Virus record (IMG/VR): IMGVR_UViG_3300025889_000689 | Location: 1 to 28,951 of that record | From: a virus | DNA: 28,951 nt | Direction: 5' to 3' (one strand) | Shown here: positions 6,968 to 16,300 of the stretch, piece after piece | How positions within the stretch are numbered: the stretch's first letter is position 1 | How the letters are laid out: each line of letters opens with the position of its first letter | The notes under the pieces: model-generated | What the model was told of the DNA's origin: nothing | The model's database searches: none | Seen by the model: only the letters and a program-made list of their open reading frames with translations | Position numbers and translations under genes: made by a program

Positions 6968-7170
6968 TGGGTTATCGGCATCTCACTAACGAGGAGCTGA
7001 TAAATCAAGCTGCGGCAGAAATGCTCTCTGAGGACTCAAACCTGATAACAGTTCATAAGGATTTACTTAATGAGCTTGTCGACCGGTTTGGGAGAGTGCT
7101 AATGTCGAAACCTTCCCTCTTAGATCAGGGAAAGTACAGCAAAGACCCCAATCAGCTAGAGCTGTTTTAA
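6967..7170 (+). CDS. small protein with C-terminal clamp-binding-type motif
   Basis: A 67-residue protein with no recognised domain: a short helical N-terminal part (LTNEELINQAAAEML), a second helix (HKDLLNELVDRFGRVL) and a C-terminus ending exactly in NQLELF. QL(S/D/E)LF is the consensus by which proteins bind the bacterial beta sliding clamp (DnaN), and a free C-terminal location is typical of true clamp-binding peptides. The ATG at 6967 overlaps the previous stop (TGATG); a TTG one codon upstream is the less likely start. It lies between the candidate ssDNA-binding protein and the primase-helicase. It may tether replication proteins to the host clamp, since no phage clamp is seen. Confidence 0.6.
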   Translation: MGYRHLTNEELINQAAAEMLSEDSNLITVHKDLLNELVDRFGRVLMSKPSLLDQGKYSKDPNQLELF

Positions 7171-7177
7171 AAAAGAT

Positions 7178-7197
7178 GGGGGGCTGAAATGCCCCCC
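7178..7197 (+). promoter_or_regulatory. G/C hairpin before primase-helicase gene
   Basis: A 7-bp perfect stem GGGGGGC/GCCCCCC with a 6-base TGAAAT loop lies 7 bases after the stop of the 67-aa gene and 16 bases before the next start codon. There is no T-run after it, so read-through is expected. It may be an attenuator, pause site or mRNA-stability element between two replication genes. Confidence 0.45.
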
Positions 7198-7213
7198 GCA
7201 CCAAGGGAATAGA

Positions 7214-10096
7214 ATGATTACCGACTCAGATTTTCTGAGCGCAGTGCTGCCTCAAGAGGGTATGTATTGCGTCACAGCAATAGATAACAACGGAACAGTA
7301 AAGAACATATTTGTAAACGACGTAGAGTCGATACAGCAGCAAGGTCAAAAACTAGTAGCAGAAAAGACCAATGCGTTCTTTGCGTTAGCTTCGTATAAAC
7401 AAGATGAGCAAGGTCACTTACGCCGCAAACAAGAATACTCACACTGGTTAAAGTCGTTTTGGATTGACGTTGACTGTGGTGAAGGCAAAGACTACCCAGA
7501 TCAAGCAACTGGTCTTGATTCGCTCGACAAATTCTTAGATGACACCGGCTTACCATCGCCGTTCATCATTAACTCTGGCAACGGCATACACGTTTACTGG
7601 TTACTGCAAGATTATGTAACTGTAGATGAGTGGCGTCCGGTTGCGGGGCAACTAAAGGCAGCCTGCCGCAAGTACAACTTTAACGTTGACTTCTCAGTTA
7701 TGTCAGACACAGCTCGTGTTCTGCGCATCCCCGGCACCTGTAACTTTAAAGACTTAGATAACCCGAAGGCAGTTCAGATAAACAAGCGTGGCGACATGAC
7801 CACCCTGTCTGAGTTTGCCACGACGCTAGAATCATTGGACTTACCTAAAGCACGTCAACTAAAGCAACGTGTAGATATGAGTCAGCTCAGTGAAACAGCA
7901 AAAGCGTTGATGGGTAACAAGACATCTAAGTTCAACAAGATCGTTCGCAAGAGCGTTAAAGACAATGGCTGTGCGTTCATTAAGAAAGTAGCTATGGCTA
8001 GCGGCAATGTTAGCGAGCCTATGTGGCGTGCTGCGCTGTCAATTGCTTGGGCTTGTGAAGATGGTGAGAAAGCCATCCACATGATTTCTAAAGGTCACCC
8101 AGAGTACGACCCAGACGACACGTACGAGAAAGCTAGCCTTACAGTTGGTCCTCTAACTTGTGCCGTCATCAGTGCTGACATTGCACCTGACTTGTGTAAA
8201 GGGTGTACGCAAAACTGTACATCTCCAATTCAGTTAGGCACCGAGATTAAACGCGCACCAGATACGTCACTGTTCGATGCACCTGAAGAAGAGCCGGAAG
8301 CTGATGGCAGTCTAAATACTCAGACTGTTAAGAGTGCGTTGTACAAACCCCCATTCCCATACTTCCGTGGAGCGCAAGGTGGCATCTACCGTGAAGATGG
8401 TAGCGGCGACGAGAAGGTTGAAATACTGGTGTATGACTACGATCTATACCCAGTACAAAGATTGAATGACCCTAACGACGGCGAGTCAGTCCTCATGCGA
8501 TTACATCTGCCCCAAGATGGCGTGCGTGAGTTCATTATCCCCGCCAAGAAAATGATGGCGACTGATTCGTTTAGGGACATTCTTGGTCAAGAAGGCGTAA
8601 TTGCAGGTTCACAACAAATGAAAGAAATAATGAACTACACAATTAAGTTTACTAAGGAGTTGCAGAAGAAGCACAAAGCTCAGCAGGCTCACCTTCAATA
8701 TGGTTGGGATGAAGCGCGAGAGAAGATCATCATTGGTCCTTACGCTTACACAGACAAGGGAGTAGAAAGTAACCCTGCGTCTAGCACCACCGTCAATCTG
8801 CACGCTAAGTTTACCCCGACAGGCTCGCTAGATGATTGGAAGAAAGTCATGAACCTATATAAAGGTCCGGGCTTTGAAGAACTTCAGTTCACTATCGCGT
8901 CTGGCTTCGGCTCTTTGCTAATGCCGTTTACAGGTTTAGCAGGTGCAACTATTAACCTTATCAGTAACGAGTCAGGCACAGGTAAATCAACAGCGGGTTT
9001 GATTGCCGTGAGTATGTTTGCCGACATAAAACCACAAAGCGGTGTTGCTTTGGTTAAGAGCGATACTCCGCTCTCACGTTTACACCGTGTAGGTGTTATG
9101 AATAACTTACCAGTTATGTCTGACGAGATGACTGGACTAGAGCCGCACGAGTTATCTCAGTTGCTGTACTCAGTATCTCAAGGTCGAGCACGTCACCGCA
9201 TGGAGAAAGACGTTAACCGAGAGCGCACCAACTTAACTACTTGGCAGACTATATTCCTGTCTAACTCTAACTCATCATTTATGGCTGCGTTGTCAAAGAA
9301 CAAAGGTCGTCCTGACGGCGAGATGATGCGTCTTATGGAGATGCACGTTAATCGAGTGCAGCTTGAAGGCGCTGACGAGATCATATCGTTGCTTAACCAT
9401 AACTATGGTGTGGCGGGACCGGTATACGCACAGTGGTGTGTTAAGAACCGCGAAAAACTCACCAGTTTATTACAGCAACAGCGTGATCGCTTTAAGAGCA
9501 TGGGTCTAGAGCACCGCATGCAGGAGCGCTTCTGGACTAACCTTGGCGTTGTTAACTTAGCCGGTCTAAGAATCGGGTCTAAACTTGGGCTGTGTGAGTT
9601 TGATGTAGACCACTTGGAAGACTGGTTCATCAAGAAAGTTAGAAGTCTTCGCGAAGAAGTTAGCGCTGAGATCGTAGATGCAAGCACCCTTGTTGGTGAG
9701 TTCTTGATGGAGAATGCAAACGGCATATTGGCTGTAGGCACAAAGATCAACCCACGCTCAGGCGATAACATCTGGATGCCCGCACGTAGCGCAAAACTAG
9801 TCGCTCGCTTTGAGCTTGAGAACAACCTCATGTTTATCTCTAAGAAGTCGTTCCGTGAATACTGCGTTGCTCGTCAGTTCACCGAGAGCGAAGCTCTGAA
9901 AGACTGCATGAAGAAGGACGCTCCGTTCAAGTTTGTGAAGACGCACAAGAAACGCATGATGTCTGGCACCAACATAACTGCCCCTGCCGTACAGTGCCAC
10001 GTGTTTGAAATCTCACCTGAAGAGTCATCTGAAATCTTCAGCGCTATCGACGAAGCTGACATCAAGGACATCGTTAGTGGCGAAATGGAATCTTAA
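7214..10096 (+). CDS. primase-helicase fusion (AEP-type primase plus DUF927/P-loop ATPase)
   Basis: A 960-aa protein with two enzymatic parts. The N-terminal third resembles archaeo-eukaryotic (PrimPol-like) primases: WIDVDCG with Asp85/Asp87 as metal ligands, SGNGIHVYW with His126, then Asp159 and TARVLRIPGT. A four-Cys group follows (Cys316, Cys328, Cys331, Cys335), a likely zinc knuckle. The C-terminal half is a DUF927-type region followed by a P-loop ATPase: Walker A ESGTGKS (Lys591), Walker B VMSDE (Asp637/Glu638) and a polar sensor FLSNSNSS. Such fusions prime synthesis and unwind DNA as a hexameric helicase, replacing DnaG/DnaB. AAGGGA precedes the ATG. With the polymerase and SNF2 helicase it completes a replisome. 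Domains are clear; primer-type chemistry is inferred. Confidence 0.85.
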   Translation: MITDSDFLSAVLPQEGMYCVTAIDNNGTVKNIFVNDVESIQQQGQKLVAEKTNAFFALASYKQDEQGHLRRKQEYSHWLKSFWIDVDCGEGKDYPDQATGLDSLDKFLDDTGLPSPFIINSGNGIHVYWLLQDYVTVDEWRPVAGQLKAACRKYNFNVDFSVMSDTARVLRIPGTCNFKDLDNPKAVQINKRGDMTTLSEFATTLESLDLPKARQLKQRVDMSQLSETAKALMGNKTSKFNKIVRKSVKDNGCAFIKKVAMASGNVSEPMWRAALSIAWACEDGEKAIHMISKGHPEYDPDDTYEKASLTVGPLTCAVISADIAPDLCKGCTQNCTSPIQLGTEIKRAPDTSLFDAPEEEPEADGSLNTQTVKSALYKPPFPYFRGAQGGIYREDGSGDEKVEILVYDYDLYPVQRLNDPNDGESVLMRLHLPQDGVREFIIPAKKMMATDSFRDILGQEGVIAGSQQMKEIMNYTIKFTKELQKKHKAQQAHLQYGWDEAREKIIIGPYAYTDKGVESNPASSTTVNLHAKFTPTGSLDDWKKVMNLYKGPGFEELQFTIASGFGSLLMPFTGLAGATINLISNESGTGKSTAGLIAVSMFADIKPQSGVALVKSDTPLSRLHRVGVMNNLPVMSDEMTGLEPHELSQLLYSVSQGRARHRMEKDVNRERTNLTTWQTIFLSNSNSSFMAALSKNKGRPDGEMMRLMEMHVNRVQLEGADEIISLLNHNYGVAGPVYAQWCVKNREKLTSLLQQQRDRFKSMGLEHRMQERFWTNLGVVNLAGLRIGSKLGLCEFDVDHLEDWFIKKVRSLREEVSAEIVDASTLVGEFLMENANGILAVGTKINPRSGDNIWMPARSAKLVARFELENNLMFISKKSFREYCVARQFTESEALKDCMKKDAPFKFVKTHKKRMMSGTNITAPAVQCHVFEISPEESSEIFSAIDEADIKDIVSGEMES

Positions 10097-10112
10097 AGGA
10101 GTGCTTGGTGGC

Positions 10113-10268
10113 ATGCGGATAGGGGATAGCTTCTTCATCCCATGCCTCGAATGTAAGCGAGCAAAGTTCGAAATTCGCCTCCTAGCTAGGTCGTTCGGTA
10201 TCGAAGTCAAGATAAAAGAACGGACAGAAGAGTACGTAAAGGGTTTACGTACGTGGCGAATTAGGTAG
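10113..10268 (+). CDS. 51-aa phage protein of unknown function
   Basis: A short protein beginning MRIGDSFFIPCLE and ending GLRTWRIR. The pattern (GDSFF.P at the start, a middle helix, basic beta strands, then G.R.WR at the end) recurs in small hypothetical proteins of many phages; no function is known to me. It looks like a compact alpha/beta fold with two cysteines (CLEC). The ATG at 10113 is chosen because AAGGAG lies 11 bases upstream and the conserved-looking sequence starts there; a longer frame extends upstream but overlaps the primase gene. It is the last rightward gene, followed by a hairpin and a strong terminator. Confidence 0.6.
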   Translation: MRIGDSFFIPCLECKRAKFEIRLLARSFGIEVKIKERTEEYVKGLRTWRIR

Positions 10269-10271
10269 AAT

Positions 10272-10317
10272 CTTCAGCAGTAGCAAATCCCTATTCCCTT
10301 GTTACTGACCTCTGAAG
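10272..10317 (+). promoter_or_regulatory. imperfect hairpin between converging modules
   Basis: A 15-bp imperfect stem: CTTCAG (10272-10277) pairs with CTGAAG (10312-10317), and CAGTAGCAA (10278-10286) pairs with TTGTTACTG (10299-10307) with one G-U pair; a 4-base bulge (ACCT) separates the two right-hand arms. It starts 4 bases after the last rightward stop and sits just before the intrinsic terminator. Neither strand has a T-run after it. It may protect transcript 3' ends or slow leftward polymerases leaving the giant structural gene. Confidence 0.4.
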
Positions 10318-10319
10318 TT

Positions 10320-10350
10320 AACCCCGCATCCTCTGCGGGGTTCTTTTTTT
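10320..10350 (+). terminator. intrinsic terminator of the rightward replication operon
   Basis: A perfect 8-bp G/C-rich stem AACCCCGC/GCGGGGTT with a 7-base loop is followed by C and seven T residues. This is a canonical Rho-independent terminator for + strand transcription. The T-run overlaps the last two bases of the stop codon of the convergent giant gene. The opposite strand has no T-run after the stem, so leftward transcription is not stopped by this element in the classical way. Confidence 0.9.
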
Positions 10351-13300
10351 AATCGTATGCGATCTGTCTCATTCGGGCTATCTGGGAAGTTAGTCTAGCC
10401 TGACGTTCGCGTTCTGCATCTATAAGCGCTCGCTTCTGCTCACTGCTCATTCTGCTCGCTTGATACTTCTTAATCTTAGCGTTGCTGTCCTTGATCGTCT
10501 TATCAACAGCATTGATCTGTGTACGCAACTGGATAAGTTTTCTCTCGTCAGCATCACTAATAATATCTTTAGCGGCTTCGACATCACCCCTATCTAGCGC
10601 AGCTTTATAAGAACCATACACCTCACGCATGTCTTTACGTAGAGCATAGAAGTCTTGCTTGAAACCTGTCGCATAAGTTCTGGTAAACAAAGCTTTAGCA
10701 ACTGGATAGTCAGCTAGCTCGCGATCTGTGCGTTGGATGCCAAGAGCAGTCTCAGCGCCCAAGTCAGTAAGGGTCAATAGTGTGCCGCCTAGCGTACCAG
10801 TGAAGCCTTTGACTAAGTGGTCAACCATAATCGGAGAGACTAGACCTGACTTACCAATCAAACGTGCGAACTGAGATGTACTCTCGTTGTAGCGATCTTC
10901 CACCTTTTTGTTCATCATGCCCTGACTAATGATAGGCGCATCGGTAAACATGCTCTCGTTAAACGCAGCTTCAATTAGAGGCTTAGAGAACTGAGGTAGG
11001 GCGGATGGTCCAGCAACCGCTTCGTAGAATGCGTTGCCAACAAAACTAGCAATCTTCTTAGAGTCCGCTTTGTCACCTAACCCCATTGCAATTGCTTCAG
11101 GGATAGCCTTAAAGAAGAACCCTAGATCAGCAGGCATCGCCCACTTAACGCTCATACCGTCGCCAATCGGAACCTGCAAATAGCGTGACCGTATGTAGTC
11201 TGGCTGATTCTGATACTCATCGTCGTCTGCCATAGCCATTGCGTACATGAAGTTCAGCACGAACAGTTTTGTCATTGAACTCCAGAACAGAGGCATCAGC
11301 TTAGACTTTTGATCCTGCTGTAAGCCACGACCCATCATCGCCTTCAGTAAGACGTTCATACCTTGGAAGTATGCGTTTTGGAATGGAATCAACTGACGTA
11401 AAACAGATGCAGTTTTACCCGCACCGCGACGGTTGAAGTTGATTACCTCAGACGCACGCCAGAAAGCTAGCACTGGGTCATTGGTTTCCAAGAGGGTCTG
11501 GTCGTATACGGCTTTACGCTGCGCCAAGTCAGACGCTTCAGCATTGTGCTCACCGAAATCAATTAACTTCTTAAACACACCTTTACGTTTAGTTGGGTCG
11601 ATCTGCGCGTCGATAAGCTCTTTGTTGTGCTCAGAGGTCGCGTCATACATACCCTGTATGCCGTACTTGTTTAGGTTCTCATCACCAAAGTTACCATCCC
11701 ACAAGCTTTTACGAATCTTAGCGTAGCTGCTTGTAACCTTAGCCGCTGTCTTAAGTCCGTTCTTGGTGCCACCCATTGCATACGCACGGACAGAGTCTTG
11801 TTGCCACTGACCAATAATGAACTCAGGTGATAGGGTGATACCTTTACGCAACCAGTCAGTAGCGTTAGCCAACATGCGAAGTAGAGGCAGTGAGATTGTT
11901 TCGTTGCCACGGAAAGCAAAAGCGTCCAGATGGTCTTTAGTAGTGGCGTACTTAACCTTGCCGTCTTTGTAGTAGGTGATTAAACCTGCTTTTTCAGCTT
12001 CTGGCACTTGCTCTTGGTAATCGTAGAAACCTTGTATGCCATCAACGCCCTCGTCGCTCAAGCCACGGATTAACTCGTTAGCTGCGCGCACTCGCATGGC
12101 AGTCTGGGTCATCCACACAACTTTCTTGGTCATGTTGTCGAGGATGTTGTCTATCTCTAGCATGCTGCCTTGCAACGTGCCAAGTGAACCTACACGCATC
12201 AAACCAGTTGAGTGTGCGTCGTAACCGCCACCTTCACCGTCTTCCAGTAAGCGATTGAATGGCACGTAGCCAATAGCTTCTTTAAGCTCGGTAGCTTTAT
12301 TTTCGGAGAAGTACCCAACATCAACTAACGTATCAATCAGAGAATCTTTAGTGCTAAGGAAGTGGTTGTGAGCGCGGCGAAGCTCTGGGTACTGGTCAAA
12401 CTTAGCGACAATGCGCTTGTTCTCAGCATCACGAGCAGCTTGCCAAGCCTCATCCTTGCCGGGGTGCAGGTTTACAATCTTATCTTCCGCCGCTCTAGCG
12501 TCAGCCGCAGCGTTCTTACCGCCAGCTGCACGGATACGATCTGCTTGAGCCTGATACTTAACGTTGTTTGCTTCTATCTCAAGCTCGCGTTGAGCGATAG
12601 TTGCAGCGTGGAACAAGTCTTGCGCAGCATCAGCACCGATACGCTCACCAAGCGCTTTTAACTCGTTAAACACATCGTGCATAGACGAAACGCCATCTAC
12701 TTTGGCGGCTTCCCACAGACCATTCTCATCAACGCGGAGAGAGCCTGTACGCAGCACTTGCATCGCCATACCTTCAGCGCGGAGTGCCTGTACGTAAGGA
12801 ACCATTGGGTTAATAAACCCACCCTTAGCCATGGCGTTGTTGTAAGACTTCATCAGCTTGTCTTCAATCGTAGCCGCTGAGTCGAACATCATTACACGGA
12901 TGTAGTCCACACCACGACGAGCTGCACCAACAGCACCTCTACCACGGATAACCTCACGCAGCTTCGCAGCCATGCCTGTTGGTACAGGTGTAGGGCGTCC
13001 GCGAGACGCTATGATGTTCTTAGTATCTTGGTCTACTTCTTCAGAAGGTTTAACCGAAGGTCCACGAGAGAACACAGCCTTATCAATAAAGTCGTGATCA
13101 AGCTCCTGACCAAAAATCATATCTTCAGTGAGAGCCGGAACTTGGATGCTACCGTTAGCTACGCCTTTAATGTGTGCGCCAGCAGCACCCAGATCAAATC
13201 CACGGAAGCCCATATCCCAAGCACGCTGCATAGTGTGTGCAGCCATGTAGTCTTGACGCATGAAGCGACGATCACGGTTGATGTGCTTGCCACCCTGCAT

Positions 13301-16300
13301 GTGCATAGCAGCTTCGTGGATCAACTGGTCGATAGTTACGTCAGCTGGGTCAATGAAACCAAGACGAGCCATAGCACGGCGGAACGCCTGAACAGCATTG
13401 TTCCAAACACGGCGAATCGCACTATCAGTCAGTAGCTCTGTCTTTGCCTCGGCGATGTGCGCCAAGATTTCGCGAGCTTCAGTTTCTTCGCTGAGGTTGT
13501 AGTTGCCTTGCGGGTCTGTGTACATGCGCTTGATGTTTTCAAGCACAGCTTTGATTCTTGGGTTGGTGTTCTTGATGCTGTTGATTTGGTTCAACAGGTT
13601 ACGGAACGCGCCTTTATCAAGAATAGTTTCAAGACCTGCGTGACCAACAGTTTCGTGTGCCAGTACAGTTTCAACGTCAGCAAGTGGTGTGTTGTCAGCA
13701 ACAACGTATGCAACACCATTGTGGTAAACACCTTTAACGCCAGCAGGTGCGTTTATCTCAGCGGGGAGATCAGAGCGTGACTGGACGATCTTTACATCAA
13801 TAGTGCCACGCAAACGGCGAATCAATTTACCAACGGATTTCTCTAACTGAGCAACAGTTGAGTGCTTGTTGTCTTCAAAAGGTCCACGGCTGTACGGAAT
13901 CTCATCGTCAAAGTTCAGCTCTTGTTCTGAGCTAAGTGCTTCTTCAATGTCGCGCTCCATGCGGTCATTAGCTTCTTTAGTTACCTTACTAACTGTTGCG
14001 GTAGTCGCAGCGTTAATAGCCAGTGCAGCTTTAGGGTCTCCTTCGAAGAAGTTCTTGTCGCCCATGCGCTTAGCAATGGTGGCGATCAAACCCATACGGG
14101 TCTTCTTACCAATGCCAGATTCCTGACGGAACTTAATCGCTTCGTCTTTAGAGATCAGCTTCTGCTCTAACGCACCTAGGATAAACTCGCGGGTGTTCTC
14201 AACCGATGGGTCGAGCATCGCTGTGTCAAAAGATTCAATTATGTCAATAATTGGCTGCGCTAATGTAACTGGCTCTCCGACTGTTCCTCCAGTGTCTCCT
14301 CCAGTAACTCCAGTAGTGTCTCCCATGCCTCCTGACTTAGGTGGAGTAGGTGTCTCGGTGGTTGTGGGCTTAGTCTCTCCGGTAGACTCAACCACTTCCA
14401 CGCCTCGCTTACTTCCCGGCACGTTATCGTTTCGACGAACCCGTCTTGGAACTTTAGTTTCAGGTACGGCTGACTTTGCATCTTCTGCCTCCTTCGTAGC
14501 GCGGTCGGCTTCTTCTTCAGCAGCTGCGCGCTTAGCACGCTCAGCTTCCAAGGTCTTTTGAAGGGCTTTAATTAATTTAGCACGCTCTTTAGAAGTGGCG
14601 TCAACCAAAGTGTTTTCAACTTCTAGGTCAACTACGGCTCTGTCTTCGAAACGTCTTCTGTTTGCGTTCTTGCGTTCTTGCTCAACAAACATGTCCATTT
14701 GACCGCTTTCTGGTGCTACACCATCAATTTGGTCTCTCAGAGCTTTAGCTTTAGCACTACGCAACTTACTCAAGTTACCTTTGAGTTGACCCCAAGGCTT
14801 GTTGCCAATCAGCTGTTGACCTCGTGCGTTTATCTTAGCCGCTAGCTCTGTGTCACGAAGGTTATTCAACGCGTTGTCGTACTGGTTAAGTAAGTCAGCT
14901 GCTTGCACCTGCAAATCTTGTGGGACTTGAGGACCAACTTGCTCAGCAACGAAGTTATCAGCAACCAACTCAAATGGAGGTGGCACAGGTAGACCCAGTG
15001 ACTCACGGATGCGGATGTTTTCTTGGTACGCAATCTCAGGAGCAACTGCTTCTTGCTGCGCTACGCCTGCCTCAACACCCTCGGTGACTAACTGTTCAAG
15101 ATCAGCTTGGGCTTGGGCTTTATCTCTAGCAGCTTTTTGCTCAGCAGCGAGTGCGACAGGGTCAGTAGCAGCTAGGTTTTCAGTTACCTGTAGGCGACCA
15201 TTTAAATAAGAAGCTAGATTTGACGCCCATTTCTGAGGCATGTTCTCTAGGCTGGCTGCAATCTCACCGATGCGCGCACGATCTGCTTGACGTCCCAAGA
15301 ACAATCCAGACAGCTCGTCTTCGTATTGCTTGTAAATCGCAGAGTCTTTGCTAGGTAGACCGCCAAGTTCAAGATCACCACGGTTAAGAGCAGGTGGACC
15401 AAAGTCCAATGCGCCTTGAGTTTCAGGCACAGTAGGTGCTGTTTCTGGCGCTGCTTCAACAACAGGCTCTTGTGGTGGGAGAATCTCACCAAACAAATCA
15501 GGTTGTGCTTCGTTAAACGCGCTCTGCTCAGCTGCTTGCTGCGCACGTTCTGCATCCTGACGTTGCTGTAAAGTTTCTGAGCCTTTAGCCAAGATGCGCT
15601 TATTAATAGCAGCCATCTCTTTCTCGATGCCACGGCGAATCTCGCCACGCTCTCTGGGCTTGAACTGGTCTTTCGGATAGTTCTCGTCGAAGTTCTTCAG
15701 TTGGTCTTGCAACGCCACTAAACGCTCTTGGTCAGAACGTAAGTCGAGATCAAGCGGTAACTGACCTGCTTCAGCAGGTGTAGTTGTGTCAGGTGCTTCC
15801 TGTACTGGGATGCCAGCACCTGCGCCAATTTGTGGTGGACCTACTAGATCGCCAGCAACTTCAAAGCCGGGTAGCGGCAACTGACCTTCAACTGGTACAG
15901 ATGTGCCGACAGTAGCTAGTTGCTCAGCTTGAGCGTCCGCTGCGGCTTGAGCTTCTTTCTGCGCCTGAGCGTCTTTAACTGCTTGGTCTAGCACGCGCTG
16001 TTGCGCAGCTTCTTTTACGTCGCGTCCACCCTGAACGATGCCAGCTGGTAGACCGAATGCGCCACCTAGAGCAGCGCCAATACCGGCTTGAGTACCAACA
16101 CCCGCAAATGGGTCAACATCCGCACCGGCTTCAATCGCTGACAAGTTAGAAAGATAAGCACCTGAGCCTTCTTCAACGCCTTCTTGAGCCGCCTCACCCA
16201 GCATGCCTTTAGTTGCCGCGCGGGTGCGAGCCAGTTTCTTGAGTTCACCTGCCGCAGTGCGTGCAGATGTGCCACCAATCATAGCTTTTTCAACTGCTGC

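Noticed and set aside
7178-7197. Hairpin as intrinsic terminator
   Set aside because: The stem is strong but no T-run follows, and the primase-helicase gene begins 16 bases later without another visible promoter.
13028-13435. Open frames of 60-150 codons on the + strand inside the leftward virion genes (also 12362-12661, 14193-14561, 19439-19822, 21376-21822)
   Set aside because: They lie opposite convincing long genes, have compositions expected from the reversed codons of those genes, lack ribosome-binding sites and show no recognisable motif.
13641-13657. Canonical HExxH zincin assignment for the giant protein
   Set aside because: The spacing is HETVGH (three residues between Glu and His), so the classical HExxH label does not apply; only a looser polyvalent-type peptidase call is kept.
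14285-14320. Short tandem CTCCAGT repeats as a possible array or variable repeat
   Set aside because: Only about three imperfect copies, in frame with the Thr/Gly/Pro-rich linker of the giant protein; simple low-complexity coding sequence explains them.
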